A stretch of DNA of 64,000 nt from Psilocybe azurescens (Eukaryota > Basidiomycota > Agaricomycetes > Agaricales > Agrocybaceae), in assembly GCA_023853785.1 (NCBI GenBank), contig JAJIRX010000500.1, positions 434,001-498,000 of the forward strand. The letters are read 5' to 3'. Below, piece by piece: positions 49,888 through 61,155 of this stretch. Position numbers and translations under genes: made by a program. The notes beneath the pieces are model-generated. The model was not told the DNA's origin and ran no database searches. It worked only from the letters and a program-made list of their open reading frames with translations. How positions within the stretch are numbered: position 1 is the stretch's first letter; every line of letters starts with the position of its first letter.

Positions 49888-51294
49888 CGTGGAATTGGAT
49901 TATTTATTCTCTTTAAACTGCATCTTCTTGACAAACAATTATTTTAGTAGATACTCACCGGGTCTTCGATCATTTGGGGTACACCTCTACCGACTGAGCC
50001 CGTTTCTTCACTCAAACGCCGTGCCAGTCTGTACAAATACAAGTGTTTTTTAAACCTAGCTGCTCACCTTTATCTGCAAACTATTGGGAATCATCGATTC
50101 ATTGGCGCCTCAACTGAGAACCGCGAATATCTAGGCAGCGGTCAGCCTATCGACTTGTTATCCAGGAACCAGTATGTCATATGTAGGCCCCACTTTTGAG
50201 TTCTGCGTTAAAGTTGAGCCTCCTCTACCGGCCTTCTTGAGGTGAAGTGTCTTCTTGTCGAATCTACATTTAAAATGCATATAGATAGATGATATTTGAG
50301 GTCCAACTTTTGATTCCTTGGCAATATAGTATTCGCATGACAAAACTCCCGTGAAACCTTTGAGTCCAATTCGATTTGAGTCTTGGGACCAGGAACCCCC
50401 GATTATAATACATGAAGCTTGTTACAGGATAATGCAAGGTGCATGCATCGAGGTCCACCTCATTTTTGTATTGTGTTGAAAGTCAGGCCCGAATTCTGCG
50501 CCTTTCCTTATCCATCTGGTTCTTTGTCAGGCCGCACAAAAACATCAGGGCTTCCCAACTGACGGAGATAAAAATGCGAAAATCGGGATTTAGCTATACT
50601 GCCGTATATGGCAGACGCCTTCTATACGTATTCAACACCGGTCAGGTATACCGGTACTCCCTAGGTATGCACTTCAGGCACTGAGGGTCGTAAACCATCA
50701 GAAAATGCATAAAACCTGATTGTTAACAGATTGAAAGTAATGGCGTCAAGTTTCCGTAGTATGGTAGGGCGATAAGAGTTTGACTACAAAATTGACAGCT
50801 ATACAAAAGCATCGGTGACTAAGCTTTGTGAGCGAAGAAACTCCTGAAAATCAGAACAAATCTATTGGACGATCCAGACCACAAAATAGATACCGTCAAA
50901 TCGACCATACAAGCTGCTGGCAAATAATTATGCCTACATCAGCTTGGGGAATGAGTAAATCCAATGACGAAATAACCGCTCAGATAATGATCCGACGAAA
51001 TATCGCATTAACAGGTCATGATGGAGCATAAAATACATTGTAAGTACATATACAATACAGTCTGGATCGTTCTGCGATGACATTGCTGTGTTGGATCAGC
51101 TATGTCGTATTCAGTGATTGAACCCATGCTGGCTTTCTAATCGGGCAAACGCCATATGGCAATAATGTACCAGGTGGCCGCCGTCGGTGTTTCGATAGAA
51201 TGATGTAAGGATGGCGAGAAAGAGGGTTTCCAGAACTTTAAGAAATTCGCAGACCCACAGCAGAATATAGCTGCATGAAGAAACTGTCTGTTGC
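49888..51294. other. Intergenic region, no gene seen
   Basis: About 1,400 bases between the 3' ends of the protease and the Zn2Cys6 gene. Short open frames only; no exon pattern, no RNA gene. Confidence 0.35.
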
Positions 51295-52430
51295 TTATTG
51301 ATATCTAGTGTGGGAGTGGTCGTTCGGAGAACCGTGCCCGACCATTACTCGTTCTTGAAGTCCGCCATGGTGGCCATACTGAAACAGAAACATCAGTGAC
51401 AGTCGCGCGAAAATAGAAAATTTTCAAATTACATAGGAGTCCATGGATTCCTGGTGGTGATTCCAATGATTCCCGGACTGATGGCTCAGTGACCGGTATG
51501 GAGGCATGCCCTGTCGCGAGGAGTGTGCAGAGTTGGTCCCGCTCAGATAACCATTGTCGTAGCGTGAAGGGTATGAACTTTCGGGTATCATAGAAAGAAG
51601 ATTGGCGTTGGTGGAAGTGTGGGATTGAGAGTATCCGGATCCTCGGTCACTAGAAAGATGGGTTTAAAAATGAAAAATGACACCAGAAGTTATTTGTGGG
51701 ACTTACAGCGAACGGCGGCTGGATTCATGGTCAGAGTTCATTGGGTGCATATGCATGTAGTTCTCGCTGAAATGAATGGTGAGTATGTCGATCAAGGAAT
51801 GACCTGATGATTTTATGACATACCTCGGCGCTCTTGAAGGAATAGGCATGAGACTCAAATCTACTTCGTTCCGTCGCGGCGGTGAAAGCTCTCTCTCGGG
51901 AGGAGTAGACGCCTCCGACACGCTTGAGGAACCTGCAGTTGAGGGTCGGCCGTCGTCGTCTCGCCTCGCGACGCTCTTCTTGCGAATGGGAACACCCTCA
52001 GGCCACGAACACTGGAGTGAAAAAAGAATTGAATTTCGGATGCCACACGGAACAGAAAAAATGTGGCACATACCTCTCGGGATCCATGAGTGCAGCGCAT
52101 GCAGTTCGGTTTAGTCTCGTCGCACTAAAGAGGCGCGCAGGTAAGGAACCGGTAATTTGACGGGACGCTGCCTGCTCTGATTGGCATACCTTGATCTTCT
52201 TGACCCGACATGTCAAGCATCCGGTTTTGCTTCGAGTATACTTTGGCCGCTTGCGTTGAGACAAGTCGGGACGTGAGGGCGGTGGCACGATGTGGGCACC
52301 ATTTCCAACGTTGGGGGCTGGATAATATTGAGCAGGCAGATACTGGGCAGTAGGCGAGCTAGAATAGGAATGTCAGAAGTGTAGGGCACAGAGAGAAGGG
52401 AGGAACTGACTAGGACATATGGTCGTTCAT
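51295..52430 (-). CDS. Zn(II)2Cys6 fungal transcription factor, short form
   Basis: Start at 52430: the tiny first exon MNDHMSY splices (GTCAGT to TTCTAG) to SPTAQYLPAQYYPAPNVGNG. The zinc cluster is split by two introns: KRPKYTRSKTGCLTCRVKKIK, CDETKPNCMRCTHGSRE, CSWPEGVPIRKKS. This supplies all six cysteines with normal spacing (C-x2-C-x6-C, C-x2-C, C). A Ser-rich region (GRPSTAGSSSVSEASTPPER), several short exons and a His/Tyr-rich tail follow, ending VGHGSPNDHSHTRYQ at 51295. About 250 residues; no fungal-specific TF middle homology region is visible. Target genes unknown. Confidence 0.83.
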
Positions 52431-53585
52431 AAGCGTTAGGTGGTAGGCGGCGGGATAGGGTTTTGGAATTCGCGTAGAGATTATAAAGGTAAGCACGCGC
52501 AGGACAAAAACGAATCCGCGCCAATTCAACGGGTCCTAATCGGTATGGAACCCCGAACATCAGATCTAAGGGTCGTACTGCAGTGGAATCACTCCATTTC
52601 CCTAGGAGTTTCCAAATACTTCCATGTGTGGGGATTTTTTATTTGTTTCCTGGGCATAAAAGCTTCTGGCATCTTTTCCAGGTACATCTGGCAACGTTTC
52701 CTCCGCGATTAAAAAAAGTACATGGACAGATATATAGACTAGATCTACAGGACTCGAGCTGGAAGCATGGCAGCTGCATACTGGCAAGAAAAGCAGTAAA
52801 TTTACAACAATCAAAAATAGCTTTTTTTTTGACTTTTGACAAAACAATTTTGGGTAATGTTTTGATCGCGTGTCCAGATTTAGGCATGGTGTCGGGTGCG
52901 CCGAAATGCTCCGATCACAAGCAGATGGTACATGGGTCTGCTGCTCGACCGTTCAAGACGGACAAGCCCACTCATCCACCTCCTACTGCCCAGTCCACTA
53001 CTATCTCCACGGCCATGACTCCCATCCTCCGCCGTGGATTATTTTTACAAACATTGATCCCAGCACACCCTCGTGTCATCAATCAAACTCCCTTTTCACA
53101 CGCATGTGGAGATCCCACTGCGTCCTTCAACAGAACCCATCTTTTTATTTTATTTCTTACACGTGGGCCCGCAATGAGGTCTTAGGGTCTTCTCCAATTT
53201 CTCAGCTTTCAGTCCACATTTTGTCGCTCATTTTTCTCCATATCTGCCTGCTAGAATCCACGTCGTAAAGAATGGGCTCGCCTAATCGCCAAACATCCGA
53301 GGCGTTAAGCGCGACACCGACCTCCGAGGGTATACCTGGGTGAGTTACCGTCAGTGTTAGTTACGAATAGCCCACAAAATGATAGATAACCGATTACACC
53401 GAGGCTTTACCCTTTGTTTCTCCACGGAACCAATGTGCCCCTGCTACTCAAGAGACTGACCAGAGAATGTCCAATTATCCCTTGAAGCATGTATTTAAAA
53501 CATGCATTCCACGCATTTTCCTTCCAATACACCAACAATACACCCTGCCCCGGTGGTCTAATCTGGCTGGGTTTAGTAAATCCTC

Positions 53586-53828
53586 ATGGCAGACCAAATG
53601 AGGCCTGCCAAAGATAATAGCATGTCGCTCAACAAGCCTACGGCGCTGCGGAACCCTTCTCTTCTTTTGTCAGATACTGAACTCATGATCAAAACATGCC
53701 GTGAGCGTGCGCATCCTCGGAATTTCCAAAATGAAGTGCGGGCGACTATTACCATGTCGGTCATCCTTCTGATCGTCCATGGATCATACACAATACATAC
53801 ATACTTAGAACTCATCGTCGACGGCTAA
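53586..53828 (+). CDS. Possible small ORF, unsupported by splicing
   Basis: 80 codons starting MADQMRPAKDNSMSLNKPTA; the stretch RNPSLLLSDTELMIKTCRER has natural-looking protein composition. No domain recognised and no clear intron link to the candidate exon at 53272. It could be a relic or part of an unresolved gene. Confidence 0.2.
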   Translation: MADQMRPAKDNSMSLNKPTALRNPSLLLSDTELMIKTCRERAHPRNFQNEVRATITMSVILLIVHGSYTIHTYLELIVDG

Positions 53829-53874
53829 TTTCGGTACCTCGCAAGTCCGAGTCGAGTTGCTAATGCATTGTAAT

Positions 53875-53892
53875 CATATAATATAATATAAT
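53875..53892. repeat. ATAAT-type pentanucleotide repeat
   Basis: About 3.5 units of ATATA/ATAAT in an intergenic AT-rich patch. Confidence 0.75.
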
Positions 53893-55007
53893 CACTTACA
53901 AGAATTGGAAGATGACTGTCCTGTCAATCTCGTATGAACACTACAGAATCGTAAGGACGTTCGTGTGTACGAAAGAATGTTGAGCCGTTAAGTATCGAAA
54001 ATAATGCACATCCTTGATCGACGTTCCTGAGAAGCAGTTGACGCTATTACATCTATAAATATCTTCGCTGAGAATCCGGTCAACTACAAGACAGATACAC
54101 ACATACACAGATAGTCATAATCAGCGAATCAATGTCAGTTCCTCCAGTCCATTTCCCGTGGTCTTCCCCAAGATCCACGGTATACTGCCTCCAGTAAGCC
54201 AAGCGCGACCGAGATAATCGGAGATGCCTGGAATCGTTCTACTCTCTTCTTGGCAACTGCTGGGTTTCCCCAAATCCAGGTGAACGGAAAGACTTGAAGT
54301 GTTGAGTGTTTTTGGCCTCGTTTTCGCCGTAGGTCAGGCTAGTAGAAGGCGTTATGTTTATTCGACGAGACTCGATTCCGAACCATCGTCTTCTCAAATC
54401 TCAATAAACCCGATGTCATTGCCTACCGCCGGTAAGCTCTCCGCGGCAAATTACGCGTTTATGAAGATGGTGGCGCATGACGAGTTTGCTCAGTGTTTGC
54501 TGTGTCCGCATCAACACATTTGCTCCCTTTGCTAGTGTCCTCGCTTGTCATTGCTATAATAGTTACCGTGATCATCGTCGATCTGATGGATTTAACCTTT
54601 AGCTTCGTGGAAAGAAGTTTGGGCCTGTACTTATACAAGCAAAGTGCTCGAGGTACAGAAACATCACTCTCCTGCCTAGGACGGGTAATATGGCATCGGT
54701 ATCCATCAGGATATCTCGAGAAGTGCTAGGCCGTCGCCTCTGGGAGCAATACTGCTCATAGTCAGGGTAAAATTCCTAGAAATGTGGCAATGTTGTTACA
54801 GCATGGACGGGTACCCCGATAGTTATTTCTCTAAAACTGGAAATTACAATGCAAACAGGTATCAGTAGGTATGTCAAAACAATTTTGTACAACAGGGGTT
54901 ATTCTCGAGATAGTGGTCGGGCTATAGAAAGGGGGACCCATGGAAAGTGAATTTATATGATCGGCTTCGAGAATAGACGGTGATGACGATGATGCAGAGG
55001 GAAGCTA

Positions 55008-56704
55008 TCATTGTCTGGGTTCGCCATTACTCGTGCCGGGCCTGGAAAGGCTGGATCTATCGCAAGGTGAGCATCTGTTGATCAATCACATAAAAACCAG
55101 AACGCACTCATCTCTTGACCGTCGACTCGATTTTGGCCACCCCCAAACTTGTCTCATCCACCTGCCCATATTGTATTCGTGCTTCATGACATTGATGATC
55201 CACGGATGATCAAGCATATCCTTTGGCGTGGGACGTGTTGTGGCATCAACAGTAAGGCTATAACAAATCGGTTCAGCTTCCTGGGGTTTCCAACTCATGC
55301 CAAGGTAAATTACGTTAACTTGATAAAGTCCTTCATTTCGTCACTCCACTGAACGCCAGGTTCGTCTTCGAGTCGGGGTGGCTATATAAGGAACAACTTT
55401 AGTCAGTCAAATACCAAACATTTACCGAGAACAGACCTCTCCTGTGGTGATGTACATCATCAACTCGATAGGCGGAAGGTCGCTAGGGAATGGGAATCGA
55501 TTTTGTACGAGTTCAAGCAGTGAAATTCCCGTAGACCAAACGTCAGATCGAATGGTATATTCATGTCCGCAAATTCGTTCAGGCTAGTGGTAGCTTATTA
55601 AAAAAGCCATTATGTGGATGGCCACGACAAGCACATACCGCCATGTAGAAGCTTGTTCCAGTAAACGTACCCGCCAGCGAATTGACGAGTTCTCCAGATA
55701 CACCAAAATCACAGAGTTTGACAACTCCCTCCCTAGATAAGAGGACATTCGATGGTTTGATATCTCGGTGAATTATCTTTTTGGTATGAAGATATGCGAG
55801 GCCTTGCATAATCTGCAGCGTATGGTTAGAATAATAGTAAAGATCTGTGATCCTTACGCACTCCTTCAGCCAATCTGCCAGCGATCTTCTCTCCGACAAT
55901 CGCCCCTCTTTCTTTGATGCGCTTTCCAACAGCTTCCAAACTTCCGCCTTCACCATATTCCAAGAGGATCTTCACCTCACTGGATGATGGTGACATATAT
56001 GCGCCATACCATTGGATAATATTGACGTGCTTGGCGGTTGCCGCTATAGATAACTCTCTCTCGAGTTGCTTTCTAGGTGCTTCCAATGTAGTGATGGTTT
56101 TACGGGCCATAATCACCCCTGTCGGTTTATGCCTGACTTTGTGAACTGCTCCACCAGCTCCTTCCCCAAGACGGCCTATTTCTTCGAAGACCGCATCTGA
56201 AAATTCCTCAGGGACGATTGAGGCTGGTGTGGACTTGGACGAAGGCAATCCAGTGCGAATTGCCTCGAGTTCGGTGACCAGATCGCGCAAATTTTCGAAG
56301 GTTTCTGCCTGGCGCTGTGCAGGTATTACCGTCATCGATTCTGGGCGGACTGTTTTGTCTTCTGGATGGGCATCCAACTGAAGTGAGGGGCCGCCAGGAC
56401 CACCAGCATAGCTTTCAAAGAGAGGGCCACCGCCTGGAGTTGGATTGATCTCCAACTTGATCTTCGGTAGAGCAAGTTTGGGACGAGGAATAGAGAGACT
56501 AAGGGTGGGTGTTACAGATCTTGGTTGCTCGGATTCCCTGGAAGGCGGCGAAAGAGATAGGGTGGGGCGCGAAGGAGCAGGTCTTTTGGAAATGAGGGTG
56601 GTTGTATCCGATGTAGTAATAACAGGGGGTGGCATAGGGGAAGCTGTTCTGTTAATACTACGAGGGCCCATTGGCCTCTGAAGAAGAGTTGTTTTGGTAT
56701 CCAT
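55008..56704 (-). CDS. MAP kinase kinase, cell-wall-integrity (MKK1/2) type
   Basis: Dual-specificity kinase. Start at 56704, [20 protein letters not shown]; the N-terminal 180 residues are Pro/Ser-rich regulatory sequence. Kinase motifs: [14 protein letters not shown], Lys in [29 protein letters not shown], activation loop [44 protein letters not shown]. The activation loop [19 protein letters not shown] matches the yeast Mkk1/Mkk2 branch rather than Ste7 or Pbs2, hence the cell-wall-integrity call. It ends [11 protein letters not shown] after a last small exon, stop at 55008. Six or so introns; no frame break seen. Confidence 0.88.
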
Positions 56705-59411
56705 TGTTAATCGTCTCCAGAGGAGTAGAGGACCAAGAAAGTTATGTCGTTCGTCTTATTACTTGGGAGCAATCACAAACGGAGTTACGATTGCTCAGTT
56801 GTCACAAATCATAGCTGTGTTCACAGCAACACATCCTATTTTCAACCACTGCCATCATCACTCTCATCCTGTACCACTAACGACCCGTCTTTCGTCGATC
56901 CGTCTTGCTCCTGGCTGCCAAGCTATCTTCGATACCCATACATCGTTCACCTTCTAGAAAGATTTAATCAAGTACAGTCAGCTGTACGAAACGCGTTGAT
57001 GACCAACTGTGATTTAAATCGTTCTGGAGCCTACAGTTACAGACATTCCAGCCTTCTCCTCTGTTTAGGTTGTTATAAGCAATTTCCCAAGTTTACTTGA
57101 CTGCATAAGAAAACACTTGGGTATTCTTTTTCAGATTCAGGACCGGAGTTTGTCACTGTGGACCAACGAAAGCCTAATCTAAAATGGTTGTCTCTCGGTC
57201 ATAAATACACAATTGGCAACATTCTTAGACCAGATGTTGGCGAGGTGCAGAAGCAAAGGATTCGCTGCGGACACTCGACGACCCTCTTTCTCGAACGGTG
57301 GCAATCACGGAGTACGGATGGGACACTATGAATGAAGAGTAACGACCTGAGGACGTTTTGTTAGACCGTGATGCAGGGGTCTCGTGAAAAGAGGGTTACC
57401 CTGACTTCCGCGAGTCTATCATTCCTCTTAAGGGATGTATGGTAATCTCCTACAGCCAACTAACCAACCACTTATTCGGGCTGAAGCATTTCCCACTTTC
57501 ACTGGCTGAAGCGAGATGCTTTTTGGACACCCAGTTTATTCAGGCCTCGACTTCATTTTTGCGCAAGATGGATTTTGAAAATAATCCACGGTGAGGGTGA
57601 AGTTTTGAACCTTAGGTTTCCTCAATGTACCTCTTGTGATAATCGCCGGTTTCCCGCTGAAATGCATTAAGTGGAATAATGCGAAGGTCGTGATCTTTTC
57701 CAAGCTAAAATATTCAGACCCAATGATAGATAACCCTCTGCACAGATAGGAGACCACGTTTCTACGTACCGGGAGCCTGAGAGAGGACGCAGTTCCCCGG
57801 TCCTTCACCGATTTGAGCGGTTATTCTATTCTGAAGGCTTAGCGCCTTCCATGACCGGAAATCAAAGATATGACAATGTCCATCCTACAACAGTTGTTGT
57901 ACTATGTCTTGACAATGTATTTGTAGAGTCATGATGTTGCTAATTAACTCTATTGAAAATCTTATCACCACTGGCAGGAGCGCCGTGTGGCTACAATAAC
58001 ACTACAATAATACTTGCCATAATACAAAGCTCTAAGTATTACTGAATTGAGACCCATCACAACATAACATCTAACCTTTTTGGGCCTTTTCATAGAGAAT
58101 ACCGAGTTGGGGTTGGGTTTCCGTTTGGATCATGTCGTTGATATCTAGGAAAAGCTGACTCCTGGATGCGCCGCTGTTGGCTAATTATTGGCTACAGGGT
58201 ATTACAGTCCAGTACTTTGTTGTCCATTGAACCCAATTTCTAAGTGATCTTTCCGCGGTTGTAATCCATCCACATTGAATGGCTTTAGGAATCAAAGTTA
58301 AACCCGTGGGCCCACCAAGGGATCACCCCGGAGGTATGTATGCCCCGTCCAGAGTTTTGTCACTGAGGAAGATATATTAGAGCGCATCCACCTACTTGCC
58401 CAGATGCTTACACTGCCTTGGAAACCCGTGTTTCATAACGACTGAAGTCGGCCAAATTTCGTACGTGTGCAGACTGGGTAGGAGCCTCGATGGAACCGGA
58501 ACACAAGGATGACATCCGAACGTCAGTTGGGTTAATATCTAGGGTTCAAGACGCAAGGGAGGCTTAGACATTGGATCTCCGAGTGTTCAAGTGTCTGAGT
58601 CATATGCGCCTGTCGGGCACGCATGCACGAATGGAAGGAGTTAAATGCCGCAGGGACCAAGGAGACAAGTCACGGCAACGTCGTCTGTCATGTCGGATTC
58701 ATAATAGAAACGATCTGCAAAAGAGGGAGGTTTCGAGACTAAGCAACGCAGCATAAAGAATCCTCATCTTTGGAGAAAAATAGGTGCGTTTGTCGGAAAC
58801 TCGGACACTGTGCAGCCATAAATAGCCTAGCGATAAGTCGCAGCATCTAAGCCAATGTAAGGCTCGACATTCGAGCCCTAGTAGATACAATAGCGTAGAG
58901 TGGTGTACATCTACACCAGTGCGTCTTAGCACCTCGTCTGCTTACTGCACGATAATAAACAGATTCAAAAAAAAATTCAAAAAAGCCAAAGCAAGGTCAC
59001 CGCTACAACCGAAAACGCGGATAATGGTAAAGACAGTTTGTATGTGCGTGTCAAAGCATAGAAGGTTCAAGGTTGACGGGTGTGCAATCCGTACAATTTT
59101 GACACGTTGACGACACGCACCCCGGATGGTATGTGGCCCTCTGGGGTATTGTTAATGCAGGAACACCGATGGCTGTTGATCCAGGCAATTATTTAAGAAA
59201 CCTAGGTTTCTTGAGACAGGTTCCAGTAGGAACAAGCCAGGAGGTCGTGGGGGTCTTATGAAATCGTGTATCGCCAGTGCTGTCGACTGGAGGTGGAACT
59301 TCAACTCGCAGTTCGAACCTTCGGAGTTTGAAATCTCATACTCCGAAGACGCGTCTCCCCATCGCGCGAGCTGGCTCGTAGTTATGACTTTTCCCTTGTT
59401 TTGTCGGTGAA
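56705..59411. other. Large gene-poor region
   Basis: About 2,700 bases between divergent MAPKK and NAA50. Only short chance frames. A 9-bp hairpin lies near the right end (59319-59348). No intact transposon, terminal repeats or RNA gene recognised. Confidence 0.35.
59319..59348. repeat. Hairpin upstream of NAA50
   Basis: Perfect 9-base inverted repeat, cttcggagt (59319-59327) and actccgaag (59340-59348), around a 12-base loop, ending 63 bases before the NAA50 ATG. It may lie in the leader RNA or promoter. Confidence 0.55.
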
Positions 59412-60076
59412 ATGTCGAACGGTTCTGCTAAATCTACCCCCCGAGTGACCTTCGCGCCTATAACATCCAATAATCTGGGAACTGTTCGCAAACTGAACTC
59501 CGTTCTTTTCCCCATTAAATACAGCGAGAAGTTCTATAAGGATATCCTCCAGCCGGAAGTAGAGGATTTCTGTCAGCTTGGTGCGTATACTTGGAGCACT
59601 TCGCGCTTGTACCTAACTAATAGAACTAATCTAGTATACTATAACGATATTCCTGTAGGTGATAACATGCTGATGCTGTTCGACCTGTCCATTTTATAGT
59701 CACGTCATAGGTTGGAACGATCTGTTGCCGATTAGAAAACAAAGATGGCCAGAACTTGTTATATCTGATGACGATGGGCGTTCTAGCAGTTAGTTCCTCT
59801 ACTTCCGCACGTCATATATTTTATTTAGCCCTTCCACTCATTTAGCCGTATCGGTCCCGCAAGCTTGGCTCTCAAACTCTAGAACTTATCCTGACCGCCG
59901 CCTTAGCGCACTCAAAACCTAAAATTGACAAACTATACCTTCACGTTCAAGTTTCCAACCATGATGCGAGGAAATTCTACGAGCGCCACGGGTTTAACGA
60001 AGTTGAGATTCACAAAGATTACTACAAGAAGATTGCCCCGCACGATGCATGGGTGTTAGAGAAAGTATTTCCGTGA
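59412..60076 (+). CDS. N-alpha-acetyltransferase 50 (NAA50/SAN type)
   Basis: GNAT-fold acetyltransferase that acetylates protein N-termini at the ribosome. Four exons: RVTFAPITSNNLGTVRKLNS, VLFPIKYSEKFYKDIL; NLVYYNDIP; VGTICCRLENKDGQ, LLYLMTMGVLA; PYRSRKLGSQTLELILTAAL through LYLHVQVSNHDARKFYERHG and FNEVEIHKDYYKKIAPHDAW to VFP at 60076. The order (LFPIKY, YLMTMGVLAPYR, HVQVSN.DA..FYE.HGF, YYK) is characteristic of NAA50. The acetyl-CoA loop, usually R/Q-x-x-G-x-G/A, reads RSRKLGSQ and is slightly unusual. About 165 residues; no frame break. Confidence 0.88.
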
Positions 60077-60284
60077 AGGCCGGTAATAATTATGTTACAA
60101 CTACAGTAAGGTCAGCCCCTTCGAATCTTGATACCTATTATGTTGACGGGAGAACTAACTAATTCAGGTAGGCCATTATATGTATCGAATATCTACAAAA
60201 AGAATTAAAAAATGCCAATAAATTCTACATAAATGAATCAGTGACATTCGTTTTTGAACTGGATGGAAAGACTGACCTTAACGA

Positions 60285-61155
60285 TTAGGACCACGATTCG
60301 TCGACTTTGCCGCATTTTTTGACGAGCTGAATAATTGATATCAGCTTACAGCATAGGCGGCAATGCATCGAGAGTGGACAAACCTGGTGCCGTTTCAATG
60401 CATCTTTTCTGGTGAAGGTTTTCCCGCATCCTCCATTGCACAGATATGGTTTCTCTCCGTTATGTGTCTCCCGATGGCGCTTCAAATCGTGTTGGCGATT
60501 GAAAGATAACGCGCAAAGATCGCAGGAGAAAGGCCTGGCAGAAGAAATTGGATAATCAGACGAAATGCCAATGGTTTGCGGTATCGGGATTTCAGTGTAC
60601 TGGGGATGTGGCGATTGCTCGTATCCATTAACGGGAGAGAAGGCTCGGGGATATACTTGAGAATTAGATCTCGGTCTTTCCGCAAGCGGGTTTACGGAGT
60701 ATGAGGATGACGGGTGCGAATATGAATGTGAGTGCGACGGAGTGTGTGGGTAAGGTGCATGGGGCGCTGTGGATGGTGAACGCGGAGTGTGATGTGACGG
60801 TCGATGACCTTGAGCTTGAGCATAATTCATGGGTCCGTTGGGAGGAATTGAATAAGCGTGCTGATTAGGAGGCGGCGAAGTTGACGGGTAGGATGCAGAT
60901 GTTGTGTAATAGTTTGATGAATACTCTGGTTGCATTGGCTGGGGTTCATCGTACACCGGCATTGGTTGGACACCTGAATTATGGCCCACTGATATCGCAG
61001 GGTGATAATTTTCCTGCGCCGTATAGTGATTAGCGGGATATTGTTGTGTGGTGACGCCGTTCCATTGAGTGGAAGCAGGGTACTGCAACGGGCGCTTGTC
61101 AGTATCTTGGCTTGAAAAAAAATGGGTGGATCAACACTACCTTGTTCTGATTCAT
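60285..61155 (-). CDS. C2H2 zinc-finger transcription factor
   Basis: Exon 1 is MNQNK (61155); exon 2 begins YPASTQWNGVTTQQYPANH. A 170-residue Tyr, Pro, Ser, His-rich region follows (HTPSHSHSYSHPSSSYS). Two C2H2 fingers near the C-terminus: FSCDLCALSFNRQHDLKRHR then ETHNGEKPYLCNGGCGKTFT and RKDALKRHQ. The TGEK-type linker is NGEKPY. The final exon, after a GTTTGT-TTCAG intron, is LVKKCGKVDESWS, ending at 60285. About 270 residues; no frame break. Targets unknown. Confidence 0.85.

Larger units (their letters stand above)
52431..55007. other. Gene-poor region, no certain gene
   Basis: About 2,580 bases. It contains a candidate first exon (53272-53339, MGSPNRQTSEALSATPTSEG with a GTGAGT donor) and a separate 80-codon frame (53586-53828). 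Neither can be linked into a full gene. A short ATAAT-type repeat lies at 53875-53892. Confidence 0.35.

Noticed and set aside
52583..53185. 200-codon open frame on the plus strand
   Set aside because: Sequence looks like translated non-coding DNA, with no domain; it overlaps the upstream region of the Zn2Cys6 gene.
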